This document shows, one piece after another, positions 23,512 to 31,633 of a DNA stretch of 64,000 nucleotides; position 1 is the stretch's first letter; each line of letters opens with the position of its first letter. The notes under the pieces are model-generated. The model made no database searches and had not been told where the DNA came from. It saw nothing but the letters and a program-made list of their open reading frames with translations. This stretch comes from RGIG3009 sp045578425 (GTDB lineage: Bacteria > Bacillota > Clostridia > Oscillospirales > Acutalibacteraceae), in assembly GCA_045578425.1 (NCBI GenBank), contig JAZNKF010000012.1, forward strand, positions 1 through 64,000, given 5' to 3'. Made by a program: the position numbers and the translations under genes.

Positions 23512-23537
23512 TCCCCGTAAGGAGAGCGCCCTTTCTT
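23512..23537. terminator. Bidirectional terminator between the TetR gene and metA
   Basis: AAGGGCGCTCC / GGAGAGCGCCCTT stem, T-rich on the plus side and A-rich on the other. Confidence 0.85.
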
Positions 23538-23543
23538 ATTCGG

Positions 23544-24461
23544 TTATTGAATTTCGTCCAAATTATAGGGGGTGGTTTGGTATACAAAATAGTTCAGCCA
23601 GTTGGAAAACAACAAATGCGCATGTGCCCGCCACGTAACCTGCGGGGGGAGAGTGGGGTCGTTGTTTGGGAAATAATTTTCCGGCGGTGCAATCGGTAAC
23701 CCTGCCGCCACGTCGCGGTCGTATTCTTCTTTGAGCGTGCACGCATCGTATTCCGAATGCCCCGTAATAAAAATTTGTTTCCCTTTATCGGTCGCAATGG
23801 CATGAATCCCCGCTTGGGGCGACGATGTTAAAATTTTCAGTCCCGGTACTGCTTCAATATCTTCGCGCAACACCGTGGTGTGGCGCGAATGCGGCACGTA
23901 AAACACGTCGTCAAATCCGCGGAACAAAATGGAGGTTTTGTGTTCCACTTGATGCGGGAAAATACCAAACATTTTTTGCGGTAACGGATGTTTCGGTACC
24001 CCATAGTGGTAATAAAGCCCCGCTTGCGCGCCCCAGCAAATGTGCAACGTACTGGTCACGTGGGTTTTACTCCATTCCATGATTTCGCACAACTCGTCCC
24101 AATATTCCACTTGCTCAAATTCCAACAACTCCACGGGTGCGCCTGTGATAATCATGCCGTCGTACTTTTTGTGTTTGACATCGTCAAAGGTTTTATAAAA
24201 CGTCAGCATGTGGTCTTCGGGCGTGTTGCGGGATTTGTGCGTGCGTGTGTGAATCAGTTCCAATTCCACTTGCAACGGTGTGTTACCGAGCAAGCGTGCC
24301 AACTGCGTTTCGGTCACAATTTTTTTCGGCATCAAATTCAGCAACAATATTTTTAAAGGGCGAATATCTTGTGTCAGCGCGCGGGTTTCGGTGATGACAA
24401 AAATATTTTCATCCGTCAGCGTCTTGGTGGCGGGTAACTGATTGGGGATTTTAATAGGCAT
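23544..24461 (-). CDS. metAA: Homoserine O-acetyltransferase, MetA fold (MetAA)
   Basis: First committed step of methionine synthesis: acylation of homoserine. MetA-family residues sit at family-standard positions: Cys142 in HICWGAQ, His235 and Glu237 in TGHSEYD. Residue 111 is Glu (GAPVELLEF), the residue reported to select acetyl-CoA, where succinyl-CoA enzymes have Gly; the protein is therefore predicted to make O-acetylhomoserine, which is what the upstream MetY uses. 305 residues, full length. ATG 24461, 14 bases after the metY stop; both follow the methionine leader at 25769-25971. Confidence 0.96.
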   Translation of the reverse strand: MPIKIPNQLPATKTLTDENIFVITETRALTQDIRPLKILLLNLMPKKIVTETQLARLLGNTPLQVELELIHTRTHKSRNTPEDHMLTFYKTFDDVKHKKYDGMIITGAPVELLEFEQVEYWDELCEIMEWSKTHVTSTLHICWGAQAGLYYHYGVPKHPLPQKMFGIFPHQVEHKTSILFRGFDDVFYVPHSRHTTVLREDIEAVPGLKILTSSPQAGIHAIATDKGKQIFITGHSEYDACTLKEEYDRDVAAGLPIAPPENYFPNNDPTLPPQVTWRAHAHLLFSNWLNYFVYQTTPYNLDEIQ

Positions 24462-24475
24462 GGTAACCCATCTCC

Positions 24476-25750
24476 TTATACTGCTTCAAAGGCTTGTTGC
24501 AGGTCTTCTAAAATGTCGTCAATGTTTTCAATGCCAACGGACAACCGAATCATATCGGGTGTGATCCCCGTAGCAACCAGTTGTTCGTCGGTTAGTTGAC
24601 GGTGCGTGGTGCTGGCAGGATGCAAAACGGAAGTACGCGCATCTGCTACGTGAACGACCACGGCGGCTAATTTTAGCGAATCCATAAATTTGACGGCCGC
24701 TTCGCGTCCACCGCGGATACCAAACGAAATAACGCCACAACAACCGTTCGGCAAATATTTCATTGCCAAGGCATGTTGGTCAGAATTTTTGAGCATGGGA
24801 TAGTTCACCCACGCAACTTGTTTGTGCTTTTCCAAAAACTCGGCAACTTTTTTTGCGTTTTGGCAATGACGTTCCATGCGAACGGCCAAGGTTTCCAGCC
24901 CCAAATTGAGTAAGAACACGGCAAGCGGTTGGGGCGTGCAACCAAAATCACGCATGAGTTGCACACGTGCTTTGGTGATGTAGGCGGCTTTGCCAAACTG
25001 CTCGGTGTATATCACACCGTGGTAGGATTCGTCGGGCGTGGTCAGTTCCGGATATTTTCCGGAAGCCGCCCAGTCAAAATTGCCGCTGTCCACAATCACA
25101 CCGCCGACTACCGAGGCGTGACCGTCCATGTATTTGGTGGTAGAATGAATCACAATATCCGCCCCAAATTCAAACGGACGGCACAAAACGGGTGTAGCAA
25201 AGGTGTTGTCCACAATCAGCGGTACACCGTGGCGGTGAGCCAAAGCGGCATAACGTTCAATATCCAACACGGTCAAAGCAGGGTTGGCAACGGTTTCGCC
25301 AAATACCAAGCGCGTGTTTTCATCAAACAAAGCATCCACTTGTTCATCGGTCATATCGGGCGTGGCAAAACGCACCTCAATACCCATGCGTTTCATGGTC
25401 ACGGCAAACAAGTTGGTGGTGCCGCCGTAAATGGTAGACAAGCTCACAAAGTTTTGACCCGAAGAGGTAATATTAAAAATGGCCATCAACGAAGCAGCTT
25501 GACCCGAAGAAGTGCACATTGCTCCGACGCCGCCCTCCAACGTGGCAATTTTATCTTCCACACAAGCGACGGTGGGGTTGGAAATGCGGGTATACATGTG
25601 CCCGTCAACCTTCAAATCAAACAAATCGCCCAAATGGTCGGCGGAATTGTATTTGTAAGTGGTGCTTTGATAAATCGGCAGCACGCGCGGTTCGCCGTTT
25701 TGCGGTTGATAACCGCCTTGAATACAATTGGTGTCAACACGATAACTCAT
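24476..25750 (-). CDS. metY: O-acetylhomoserine sulfhydrylase (MetY)
   Basis: PLP enzyme joining O-acetylhomoserine and sulfide to give homocysteine (with methanethiol, methionine directly). Cys/Met-metabolism PLP family: TYKYNSADHL near the start, SSGQAASLMA, DNTFATPVLCRP, and the PLP lysine at Lys206 in HSTTKYMDGH. Length of 424 with the inserted region typical of MetY distinguishes it from cystathionine synthases of about 380. Start MSYRVD at ATG 25750. It is the first structural gene behind the Met-codon leader and terminator, and is followed by metAA, so the operon runs in reverse order of the pathway. Confidence 0.96.
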   Translation of the reverse strand: MSYRVDTNCIQGGYQPQNGEPRVLPIYQSTTYKYNSADHLGDLFDLKVDGHMYTRISNPTVACVEDKIATLEGGVGAMCTSSGQAASLMAIFNITSSGQNFVSLSTIYGGTTNLFAVTMKRMGIEVRFATPDMTDEQVDALFDENTRLVFGETVANPALTVLDIERYAALAHRHGVPLIVDNTFATPVLCRPFEFGADIVIHSTTKYMDGHASVVGGVIVDSGNFDWAASGKYPELTTPDESYHGVIYTEQFGKAAYITKARVQLMRDFGCTPQPLAVFLLNLGLETLAVRMERHCQNAKKVAEFLEKHKQVAWVNYPMLKNSDQHALAMKYLPNGCCGVISFGIRGGREAAVKFMDSLKLAAVVVHVADARTSVLHPASTTHRQLTDEQLVATGITPDMIRLSVGIENIDDILEDLQQAFEAV

Positions 25751-25768
25751 AGTAAAACGACCTTTCCT

Positions 25769-25801
25769 AAAAAATAAAGGCAAACGATTGCTCGTTGCCT
25801 T
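25769..25801 (-). terminator. Attenuator terminator of the metY-metA leader
   Basis: On the minus strand, arm AAGGCAACGA (25801-25792), loop GCAA, arm TCGTTTGCCTT (25787-25777), then TATTTTTT. It stands between the leader peptide and metY. The 5' arm is also complementary to the leader segment GTTGCCTT (25849-25842), giving two exclusive structures. Confidence 0.9.
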
Positions 25802-25834
25802 CTCTCTCCAAAAACAAAATGCTTTGGTGTGCGG

Positions 25835-25909
25835 TTACCGCAAGGCAACAAAAACAGACATGCGCATCATCATGCCCATGTTCATGCTCGACATTCGACG
25901 AATAGCCAT
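25835..25909 (-). CDS. Methionine-rich leader peptide of metY-metA (24 codons, 8 Met)
   Basis: ATG 25909, nine bases after AAAAGGAG, stop TAA at 25837-25835. Met occupies codons 1, 6, 9, 11, 13, 14, 15 and 17 of 24. The last codons and the stop lie on GTTGCCTTGCGGTAA, whose GTTGCCTT is the exact complement of the attenuator's 5' arm. By analogy with trp and his leaders, a ribosome stalled at the Met codons for lack of charged tRNA-Met would leave GTTGCCTT free to pair with AAGGCAAC and prevent termination; a ribosome reaching the stop would cover it and let the terminator form. Its product is expected to have no other role. Confidence 0.88.
   Translation of the reverse strand: MAIRRMSSMNMGMMMRMSVFVALR
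25838..25849 (-). promoter_or_regulatory. Antiterminator strand of the met leader
   Basis: GTTGCCTT (25849-25842) pairs over eight bases with the terminator arm AAGGCAAC (25801-25794). It lies inside the last codons of the leader ORF, where a terminating ribosome masks it. Confidence 0.8.
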
Positions 25910-25942
25910 TGCGGGTAACTCCTTTTCAAAAAACTACTAAAA

Positions 25943-25971
25943 AGTATACATGAATTTGCAATCTTTGTCAA
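25943..25971 (-). promoter_or_regulatory. Promoter of the met leader and metY-metA
   Basis: Minus strand TTGACA (25971-25966), 17 bases, TATACT (25948-25943). Transcription would start near 25936, 27 bases before the leader ATG. Confidence 0.9.
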
Positions 25972-25993
25972 CCGTTACTTGCAATCACACGCC

Positions 25994-26025
25994 AAAGATG
26001 ATATACTACCTTTCGGTGATATAGT
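25994..26025. repeat. Solo hairpin-array unit before the aminotransferase start
   Basis: AGATGATATACTACC, a short TTTC loop region and GGTGATATAGT reproduce the linker-plus-hairpin of array 1 (TGATGATATACACCTTCGGT at 10800). The aminotransferase ATG follows directly, so this unit supplies part of its 5' region; GGTGAT may serve as its ribosome site. Confidence 0.5.
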
Positions 26026-27213
26026 ATGAATTATACATTTTCAAAACCTTTTGAACAGCTAAAACCCTCTGCCATCCGCGAAATTTTCAAAAGTCTGGGC
26101 ACGCCGGGCGCCATTTCGTTTGCGGCGGGCAATCCTGCGCCGGAATCGTTCCCGGTTAACGAACTGTCTGCTTTGGCGGCAGAAATTTTCAAATCAGAAT
26201 CCGCCACCGCCCTGCAATACGGTGTAACCGAAGGGTACACCCCTTTGCGCCAACTGGTTTCTGAACGTTTGCAAAGCAAATTTGCCATCGATGTGCAAAA
26301 TAACATGACCATCATCACCAGCGGCGGTCAACAAGCGATTGAACTGGCGTGCAAAGTGTTGTGCAACCCCGGCGACGTGGTACTTTGCGAAAACCCCAGC
26401 TTTATCGGTGCGCTCAACGCATTCCGCTCACTGGGTGCTCGCCCTGTCGGGGTGGAAATGGAAGCCGACGGCATCTGTATTGAAGCGTTGGAAACAGCGT
26501 TAAAAACGACGAAAAACGTTAAGATGCTGTATCTTATTCCCACGTTCCATAACCCCACCGGCATCACCATGTCAGCAGAAAAACGCCGTGCCGTGTACGA
26601 ATTGGCGCAAAAATACAACGTCATTATTTTGGAAGATAACCCCTACGGTGAATTACGCTTTGCAGGCGAGGAAATCCCCACGTTTAAAAGCATGGATACC
26701 GACGGCCGTGTCATTTATTGCGGCTCATTTTCCAAAGTGTTGTCGGCGGGTATGCGCATCGGCTTTGCTTGCGGGAACGAGGTTTTACTTCAAAAAATGG
26801 TGGTTGCCAAACAAGTGGAAGATGTGCATACCAACCAATTTTTCCAAATGCTGTGCACACGCTATTTACAAACGTGCGATTTGGATGCCCACATTGCGTC
26901 CATTCAAGCGCTGTACCGCCAAAAATGCGGAGAAATGCTGACAGCCCTCGAACAATACATGCCCTCTTGTGTCGATTACACGCGTCCGCAAGGCGGTTTG
27001 TTCTTGTGGTGCACCATGCCCAAGGAACTTGCTATGATGGACGTGGTCAAAGCCGCCGCCGAGCAAAAAGTGTTTGTGGTGGCAGGCACCGCCTTTAATT
27101 GCGACCCCTCGGCACCGTCCAATGCGTTTCGCCTTAATTATTCCATGCCCTCGGCAGAAGAAATTGACAAAGGCATTGCCATTTTGTCCGATGTTATCCG
27201 CAAAATGATATAA
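26026..27213 (+). CDS. PLP-dependent aminotransferase, class I/II (2-aminoadipate/MocR-like group)
   Basis: Fold-type I aminotransferase of 395 residues. Landmarks: ISFAAGNPAPESFP near the N-terminus, TSGGQQAIEL, IPTFHNPTG, LEDNPYGELRF and the PLP lysine at about residue 236 in SFSKVLSAGMRIG. This branch includes 2-aminoadipate, aromatic and branched-chain/methionine aminotransferases; the exact substrate cannot be read. It is divergent from the met leader, so a link to methionine or keto-methylthiobutyrate metabolism is possible but only inferred. ATG 26026 has a weak upstream ribosome site within a repeat unit. A strong terminator follows. Confidence 0.92.
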   Translation: MNYTFSKPFEQLKPSAIREIFKSLGTPGAISFAAGNPAPESFPVNELSALAAEIFKSESATALQYGVTEGYTPLRQLVSERLQSKFAIDVQNNMTIITSGGQQAIELACKVLCNPGDVVLCENPSFIGALNAFRSLGARPVGVEMEADGICIEALETALKTTKNVKMLYLIPTFHNPTGITMSAEKRRAVYELAQKYNVIILEDNPYGELRFAGEEIPTFKSMDTDGRVIYCGSFSKVLSAGMRIGFACGNEVLLQKMVVAKQVEDVHTNQFFQMLCTRYLQTCDLDAHIASIQALYRQKCGEMLTALEQYMPSCVDYTRPQGGLFLWCTMPKELAMMDVVKAAAEQKVFVVAGTAFNCDPSAPSNAFRLNYSMPSAEEIDKGIAILSDVIRKMI

Positions 27214-27222
27214 AAAATCAAC

Positions 27223-27260
27223 CGGCGAAGAAACGTCATGTTTCTTCGCCGTTTTTTTTT
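27223..27260 (+). terminator. Terminator of the aminotransferase gene
   Basis: CGGCGAAGAAAC / GTTTCTTCGCCG around GTCAT followed by nine T. Confidence 0.93.
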
Positions 27261-27765
27261 AATTGCTTTTGCAGTTTTCAAATGTTACCGTAAGCGGCAG
27301 CGCGGGGACCGACAAATGCATCGGCGCACCGCTTTGCGCATGGTAACGGTAGGTATAGTCGTGGTTATTGCAAACACCCTCAAGCGTTACGATATCGCCG
27401 TCTTGTGCGGCTTTGCCTTCACTCCGCAACGCGGCATCCAACACCGATAACACCTCTTTCCCCAAAGCCGCTTCGGGCACACTTTCGGGTGAAACGGTAT
27501 ATGTGAGCCCCAACAACGACAACGTCACCGATTCGCCGTCCCACGTAGCAGTAAGACCGTTTAGGGTGGAAGGCTCGGTAAATTGGAGCGAAACAGACCC
27601 CGCCGAACGTCTGGACAAGGTGCCCGCAACGGCGAGTTCGCGGTATACGGCGCGAAACTCACACGAAAAATCCGTGGTAATCGGGGGAGCAGGATTGACT
27701 TTGCGGCAACCCACACCGCCGAATAAGAACAAAAGCAAAAGGGGAAAAGCGACAAAGCGACGCAT
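27259..27765 (-). CDS. Small lipoprotein of unknown function
   Basis: A 168-residue exported protein. The N-terminus (MRRFVAFPLLLLFLFGGVGC) is a lipoprotein signal with the lipid-accepting Cys at residue 20. The mature part is strand-rich (SVSLQFTEPSTLNGLTATW, VTLEGVCNNHDYTYRY) and suggests a beta-sandwich of LolA/outer-surface lipoprotein type, similar in plan to small Clostridial lipoproteins. ATG 27765 after AAAGGTGA. It is 19 bases downstream of nnrD in the same direction and may share its transcript. Confidence 0.82.
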   Translation of the reverse strand: MRRFVAFPLLLLFLFGGVGCRKVNPAPPITTDFSCEFRAVYRELAVAGTLSRRSAGSVSLQFTEPSTLNGLTATWDGESVTLSLLGLTYTVSPESVPEAALGKEVLSVLDAALRSEGKAAQDGDIVTLEGVCNNHDYTYRYHAQSGAPMHLSVPALPLTVTFENCKSN

Positions 27766-27784
27766 AGACTATCACCTTTGAAAA

Positions 27785-28624
27785 TTATTCCCATTCAGCA
27801 AACAAGGTTCCCAGTTCTTCCAACACGTCGGTCGGCAACAATGCGCGCTGCGAAAGCCGGTTGGCGGCTTTGTCACCCGCCAACCCGTGCAAATACACAC
27901 CGCCGCAAGCAGCATCGGCGGGGGAAATACCCTGCGCTAATAACCCGCCAATCATACCGGCCAGCACGTCGCCCATACCGGCGGTTGCCATGCCGGCGTT
28001 GCCGGTGGTGTTTACCCATAACACGGCGTTTTGGTCGGCAACCACGGTGCGGTGCCCTTTGAGCACGACGATGCCGCCGGTTTTGCGCGCGGCAGTCACA
28101 GCCGCCGCTTCGCGGTCTTGTTGTATCTCGGCGGCGGTAGTTCCAAGCAAGCGCGCCAGTTCCATCGGATGCGGAGTAAGAATCAAGGGTGAGTGAATGG
28201 TTTGTAATATAGATATATGCCGAGCAATAAGATTTATACCATCGGCATCCAAGACAACGGGACAGACGGCTCTTCCCAATACTTCGTGCACCAAATAAAG
28301 TGCCTTGTCGGTTTGTCCCAATCCGCAACCGACAACCACCGCATCGGCGGTGGAGATTGTTGTGGACAATGAAAAAGGTTTTTCATCCTCAAACGGCAAA
28401 AACACCGTTTCGGGTACCACGGCTGCCACAATCGGGTAAACAGAAGCGGGTAATACCGCTTTAACAAGTCCCGTACCAATGCGCGAAGCTGCTCTGGCGG
28501 CAAATATCGCCGCCCCTGCCATGCCGTAACTGCCGCAGACCGACAATAACGTGCCATAGGTGCCTTTGTGACTGTTTGCCTCCCGCAGTGGCAAACAACG
28601 TGTTATAAAATCAGGATGCATCAT
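27785..28624 (-). CDS. nnrD: ADP-dependent NAD(P)H-hydrate dehydratase, stand-alone
   Basis: Repair enzyme that dehydrates S-NAD(P)HX in an ADP-dependent way, ribokinase-like fold. Landmarks: SHKGTYGTLLSVCGS near the N-terminus, LTPHPMELARLLG, VVLKGHRTVVAD and the nucleotide/substrate motif GNAGMATAGMGDVLAGMI. At 279 residues it holds only the dehydratase domain; the YjeF epimerase domain, often fused N-terminally, is absent. Start at ATG 28624, after GGGAGG; the frame upstream lies in a terminator. A small lipoprotein gene follows. Confidence 0.94.
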   Translation of the reverse strand: MMHPDFITRCLPLREANSHKGTYGTLLSVCGSYGMAGAAIFAARAASRIGTGLVKAVLPASVYPIVAAVVPETVFLPFEDEKPFSLSTTISTADAVVVGCGLGQTDKALYLVHEVLGRAVCPVVLDADGINLIARHISILQTIHSPLILTPHPMELARLLGTTAAEIQQDREAAAVTAARKTGGIVVLKGHRTVVADQNAVLWVNTTGNAGMATAGMGDVLAGMIGGLLAQGISPADAACGGVYLHGLAGDKAANRLSQRALLPTDVLEELGTLFAEWE

Positions 28625-28635
28625 GTAAAAACCTC

Positions 28636-28666
28636 CCAAAAAAAGCAACCTTGCGGTTGCTTTTTT
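28636..28666 (-). terminator. Terminator of the 172-residue membrane protein gene
   Basis: AAAAAGCAACC / GGTTGCTTTTTT around TTGC, T-run on the minus strand, between the gene ending at 28683 and the nnrD start. Confidence 0.88.
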
Positions 28667-28682
28667 CATTTTCTGTGCTTTT

Positions 28683-29201
28683 TTATTCTTTATCCCATTC
28701 CAACTGAATCAAACGGGGTAACCCTTGGTAAAACGAATCTTTCACACGTTCATCGGGTTGAAACACCACAAGCGTATTCCCGTTTTTCTTGCTGTGGTAC
28801 GTAAAATAATACAAATCATCCTCGTTTGGGGACGGCGCGGCAACCACCGTGCGGTCCATTTTGCGGTTTTGCCACTGGGCGGGGATATATTTGCCTGCCG
28901 CTTCAATCTTTTTACCGTTAACCGATACCATGCGTTTGCGTTTGCGTTGCGCAATAATGCAATCAATGTCAATGGTATCGTTGGTAATGCAATATTCGTA
29001 TTCAATATTTTGTGCAGTCAGCAAATACCATGCCCCGTAAAACACACCGGTGATGACAAGGGCGGATAAAAGCCCCATAATACGCACCAGCAAAACCGAG
29101 GCGGCAATCAAAAACACGGCAATCACGCAAACTACCGCTACCGTCAATACTTGCGCCCACGTTTTTTTCTTAACAACGATTTGTTCTACGAACGAATCCA
29201 T
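28683..29201 (-). CDS. Two-helix membrane protein (DUF6106-like), unknown function
   Basis: A 172-residue protein beginning MDSFVEQIVVKKKTW, then two membrane helices (VLTVAVVCVIAVFLIAASVLLV and LLSALVITGVFYGAWYLL), then a soluble domain that looks like a PH-like or SHOCT-free beta domain (YEYCITNDTIDIDCIIAQRKRKRM). The start and helix plan agree with a conserved Clostridial family I remember as DUF6106; I could not check this. ATG 29201 after GAGGTGA. It is followed by a terminator and lies downstream of uvrC in the same direction with a 50-base gap. Confidence 0.8.
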   Translation of the reverse strand: MDSFVEQIVVKKKTWAQVLTVAVVCVIAVFLIAASVLLVRIMGLLSALVITGVFYGAWYLLTAQNIEYEYCITNDTIDIDCIIAQRKRKRMVSVNGKKIEAAGKYIPAQWQNRKMDRTVVAAPSPNEDDLYYFTYHSKKNGNTLVVFQPDERVKDSFYQGLPRLIQLEWDKE

Positions 29202-29250
29202 AGTATCACCTCATATAGTTATTATAGCACAACTGAAAAAACAAATGCAA

Positions 29251-31089
29251 TCAGTTTTCTTCAAAAAAATGACGGTGCACGGCCTCGGCAGCGGGTAACG
29301 TCATTCCTTTAACAGCGGCGAGTTGTTCCACCGTGGCATGGCGAATAGCCGTAAGCGAACCAAAATGCCGTAACAACAATGCGGCGCGCTGTTTACCGAT
29401 ACCCGCAATGTCGGTCAGTGTGGAGGCGGTTTGCCGCTTGCTGCGCTTTTTGCGGTGATAACCAATGGCAAAACGGTGAACCTCTTCTTGAATGGCAGAA
29501 ACCAGCGAAAACGCACTGCGTCGGGATTGAATGGACAATTCTTCACCCAACGCCGTAATCGCGCGGGTGCGGTGGTGGTTGTCTTTGACCATGCCAAAAA
29601 CGGGAACCGAGTATCCAAAACTGTCCACCAAGGGTTTCACAACGGAAACTTGACCTTTGCCGCCGTCGAGCAAAATCAAATCCGGCAACACGCCAAAGCC
29701 TTCGGCGGTGTTCTTTTGTTTTTCATATTCGCAAAAACGGCGTTCGAGCACTTCGCGCAGACAAGCCGTATCATCTTTGCCGATAGCATTTTTAATTTCA
29801 AAACGGCGGTAATCGGATTTTTTCGGTTTGCCGTTTTGGAACACCACCATAGCACCTACCATGTCACTGCCGCCTGTGTGAGAAATATCGTAACTTTCAA
29901 TGCGGGTAGGGGGAGAGGACAACCCCAACAAGGTTTGCAATTCTTCCAAAGCGGTGACCGCCGCGCCGCCCATATTCAGTTGTCCTGCCACCCGTTCGGC
30001 GGCGTTATCGCGGCACATACTGAGTAGTTGCGCTTGTTCGCCCTTTTGCGGGTATAAAAATTTGACGTTATACCTCTTTCCTGCGGTTTTGGTTAACCAT
30101 TCTTCCAAAAGCGCGGCATCTTCCACTTCACCGTCCACCGAAATGCGCGGAGGAATGGAAGAACGCAACGAGTAATACCGCCGAATAAATTCCGCGCGCA
30201 GCGCCGGCAAATCAACCGACGGCTCTACTATAAAATGTTCGCGGTCAGAAAGTGCGCCGTCGGTAAACCGAAACACCTCAAAGCAGCCCACGTTTTGGGC
30301 GCTTACAAAAGCAATAATATCTTGTTCTTTAACAGAAGAACGCACTACCTTTTGTTTTTCGTTTAACTTTTCCAACGCACGAATGCGGTCACGTAACCGT
30401 GCGGCGGTTTCAAAATCCAAATTTTCGGCGGCGGTGTTCATACGCTCGGTTAATAAACGAATCAGTTTGGCGCTGCCTTGGGTAAGGTACGTCACCGCTT
30501 GTTCCACCCGCTCGGCGTACTCTTCGGGTGTAACCCGACCGCTGCACGGCGCACAACATTGCCCGATATAGTGGTTAAGGCAGGGGCGTTCGTGACATTT
30601 TCTGTAGTGTAACGGTTTGCGGCAAGTGGATAATAAAAACAATTTGTTCACCTCATCTACCGCTTGCTTGACGGTAAACGAACTGACGTACGGGCCGAGA
30701 TACCGCGCGCCGTCGTCCGGCTTTTGCAAGGCGGCGGTGATGCGGGAATAGGGGGGAGGTGAAATGCGAATATAATGGTATCCCTTGTCGTCTTTTAACA
30801 AAATATTATATTTGGGAGAATACTGTTTTATGAGAGAACATTCCAACACCAACGCTTCAAATTCATTGTCGGTGACAATGTAATCAAAGCGGTCAACGTG
30901 GCTGACCATTTGTCGCACTTTTTCGGTGTGGTTGGTATCCGAACCGAAATATTGGCTCACACGGTTTTTAAGCACTTTGGCTTTGCCGATGTAAATGACG
31001 GTGCCTTTTTTATCTTTCATAATATATACACCGCTTGACAGCGGCAACGCCATGGCGCATTTGCGGAGTTCGGCTCGTTTGTTTTCCAT
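29251..31089 (-). CDS. uvrC: UvrABC system protein C
   Basis: Dual-incision nuclease subunit of nucleotide excision repair. Domains in order: GIY-YIG nuclease (SGVYIMKDKKGTVIYIGKAK near residue 20), Cys-rich region (CRKPLHYRKCHERPCL), UVR/UvrB-binding coiled coil near residue 205-240, RNase H-like endonuclease domain with YDISHTGGSDMVGAMVVF, and two C-terminal helix-hairpin-helix motifs (LTDIAGIGKQRAALLLRHFG, VKGMTLPAAEAV). 612 residues, full length. ATG 31089 after AAAGGGGG. Confidence 0.98.
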   Translation of the reverse strand: MENKRAELRKCAMALPLSSGVYIMKDKKGTVIYIGKAKVLKNRVSQYFGSDTNHTEKVRQMVSHVDRFDYIVTDNEFEALVLECSLIKQYSPKYNILLKDDKGYHYIRISPPPYSRITAALQKPDDGARYLGPYVSSFTVKQAVDEVNKLFLLSTCRKPLHYRKCHERPCLNHYIGQCCAPCSGRVTPEEYAERVEQAVTYLTQGSAKLIRLLTERMNTAAENLDFETAARLRDRIRALEKLNEKQKVVRSSVKEQDIIAFVSAQNVGCFEVFRFTDGALSDREHFIVEPSVDLPALRAEFIRRYYSLRSSIPPRISVDGEVEDAALLEEWLTKTAGKRYNVKFLYPQKGEQAQLLSMCRDNAAERVAGQLNMGGAAVTALEELQTLLGLSSPPTRIESYDISHTGGSDMVGAMVVFQNGKPKKSDYRRFEIKNAIGKDDTACLREVLERRFCEYEKQKNTAEGFGVLPDLILLDGGKGQVSVVKPLVDSFGYSVPVFGMVKDNHHRTRAITALGEELSIQSRRSAFSLVSAIQEEVHRFAIGYHRKKRSKRQTASTLTDIAGIGKQRAALLLRHFGSLTAIRHATVEQLAAVKGMTLPAAEAVHRHFFEEN

Positions 31090-31120
31090 TGGTATTCCCC
31101 CTTTCCACAGAGAACTTTAC

Positions 31121-31156
31121 AAAAAAAGCGCAGCCGTTTTACGGTTGCGCTTTTGG
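31121..31156 (-). terminator. Terminator of the HPr gene
   Basis: AAAAGCGCAACCGT / ACGGCTGCGCTTTT with one mismatch around AAA, T-run on the minus strand, between the HPr stop and uvrC. Confidence 0.87.
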
Positions 31157-31160
31157 TTTG

Positions 31161-31427
31161 TTATTGTTCGTTAAAACCGGATTGTACCAACGCTACCAAA
31201 GCGTCAACAGCGGTTTCTTCATCGTTGCCGTCGGCAATGATGCGAATGTTGGTACCGCCGACAATACCCAGCGACAAAACACCCAACAAACTTTTGGCGT
31301 TGACACGGCGTTCTTCTTTTTCCACCCAAATGGAGGATTTGTATTCGTTGGCTTTTTGAATGAAAAACGTGGCGGGACGAGCATGCAACCCGACTTGATT
31401 TTGCACCAATACATCTTTTACGTACAT
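31161..31427 (-). CDS. HPr-family phosphocarrier protein
   Basis: Small phosphocarrier of the sugar phosphotransferase system. The phosphorylated His15 is present in GLHARPAT and the regulatory Ser46 in VNAKSLLGVLSLG, so it can in principle both relay phosphate from enzyme I and act with CcpA after HPr-kinase modification. 88 residues, normal size. It stands alone, without ptsI. ATG 31427 after GGAGTAT; promoter 31506-31533. Whether it is the main HPr or a second copy is not decidable here. Confidence 0.95.
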   Translation of the reverse strand: MYVKDVLVQNQVGLHARPATFFIQKANEYKSSIWVEKEERRVNAKSLLGVLSLGIVGGTNIRIIADGNDEETAVDALVALVQSGFNEQ

Positions 31428-31505
31428 AACCGTATACTCCTTTTTGTCGTATCTTCAAACGATGATTTGTTGAAAAAGTATCCATTGACCTAATATAGTA
31501 TCTAT

Positions 31506-31533
31506 ATTATACCACAAAAATACCCGCGGTCAA
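31506..31533 (-). promoter_or_regulatory. Promoter of the HPr gene
   Basis: Minus strand TTGACC (31533-31528), 16 bases, TATAAT (31511-31506). A TATA-rich palindrome (AATATAGAT/ATCTATATT) covers the -10 and start site. Confidence 0.68.
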
Positions 31534-31579
31534 ATAAAAAACATCAAATGACGGCATTTTTGGTTGCCTGCCCTATTTT

Positions 31580-31609
31580 AAAAAAAACGAGCACTCTGCA
31601 ATTGTGCAG
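31580..31609 (-). terminator. Probable terminator of the SRP/rimM-trmD operon
   Basis: CTGCA-CAAT-TGCAG or the alternative GCAC/GTGC stem, then eight T on the minus strand, 25 bases after the trmD stop. The stem is weak. Confidence 0.5.
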
Positions 31610-31633
31610 TTTAACTAGGACGGTGAATAACTT

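Noticed and set aside
25751..25971. SAM riboswitch or Met T-box upstream of metY
   Set aside because: The leader is too short and lacks the SAM-I core and the T-box consensus; a Met-rich ORF and attenuator explain it.
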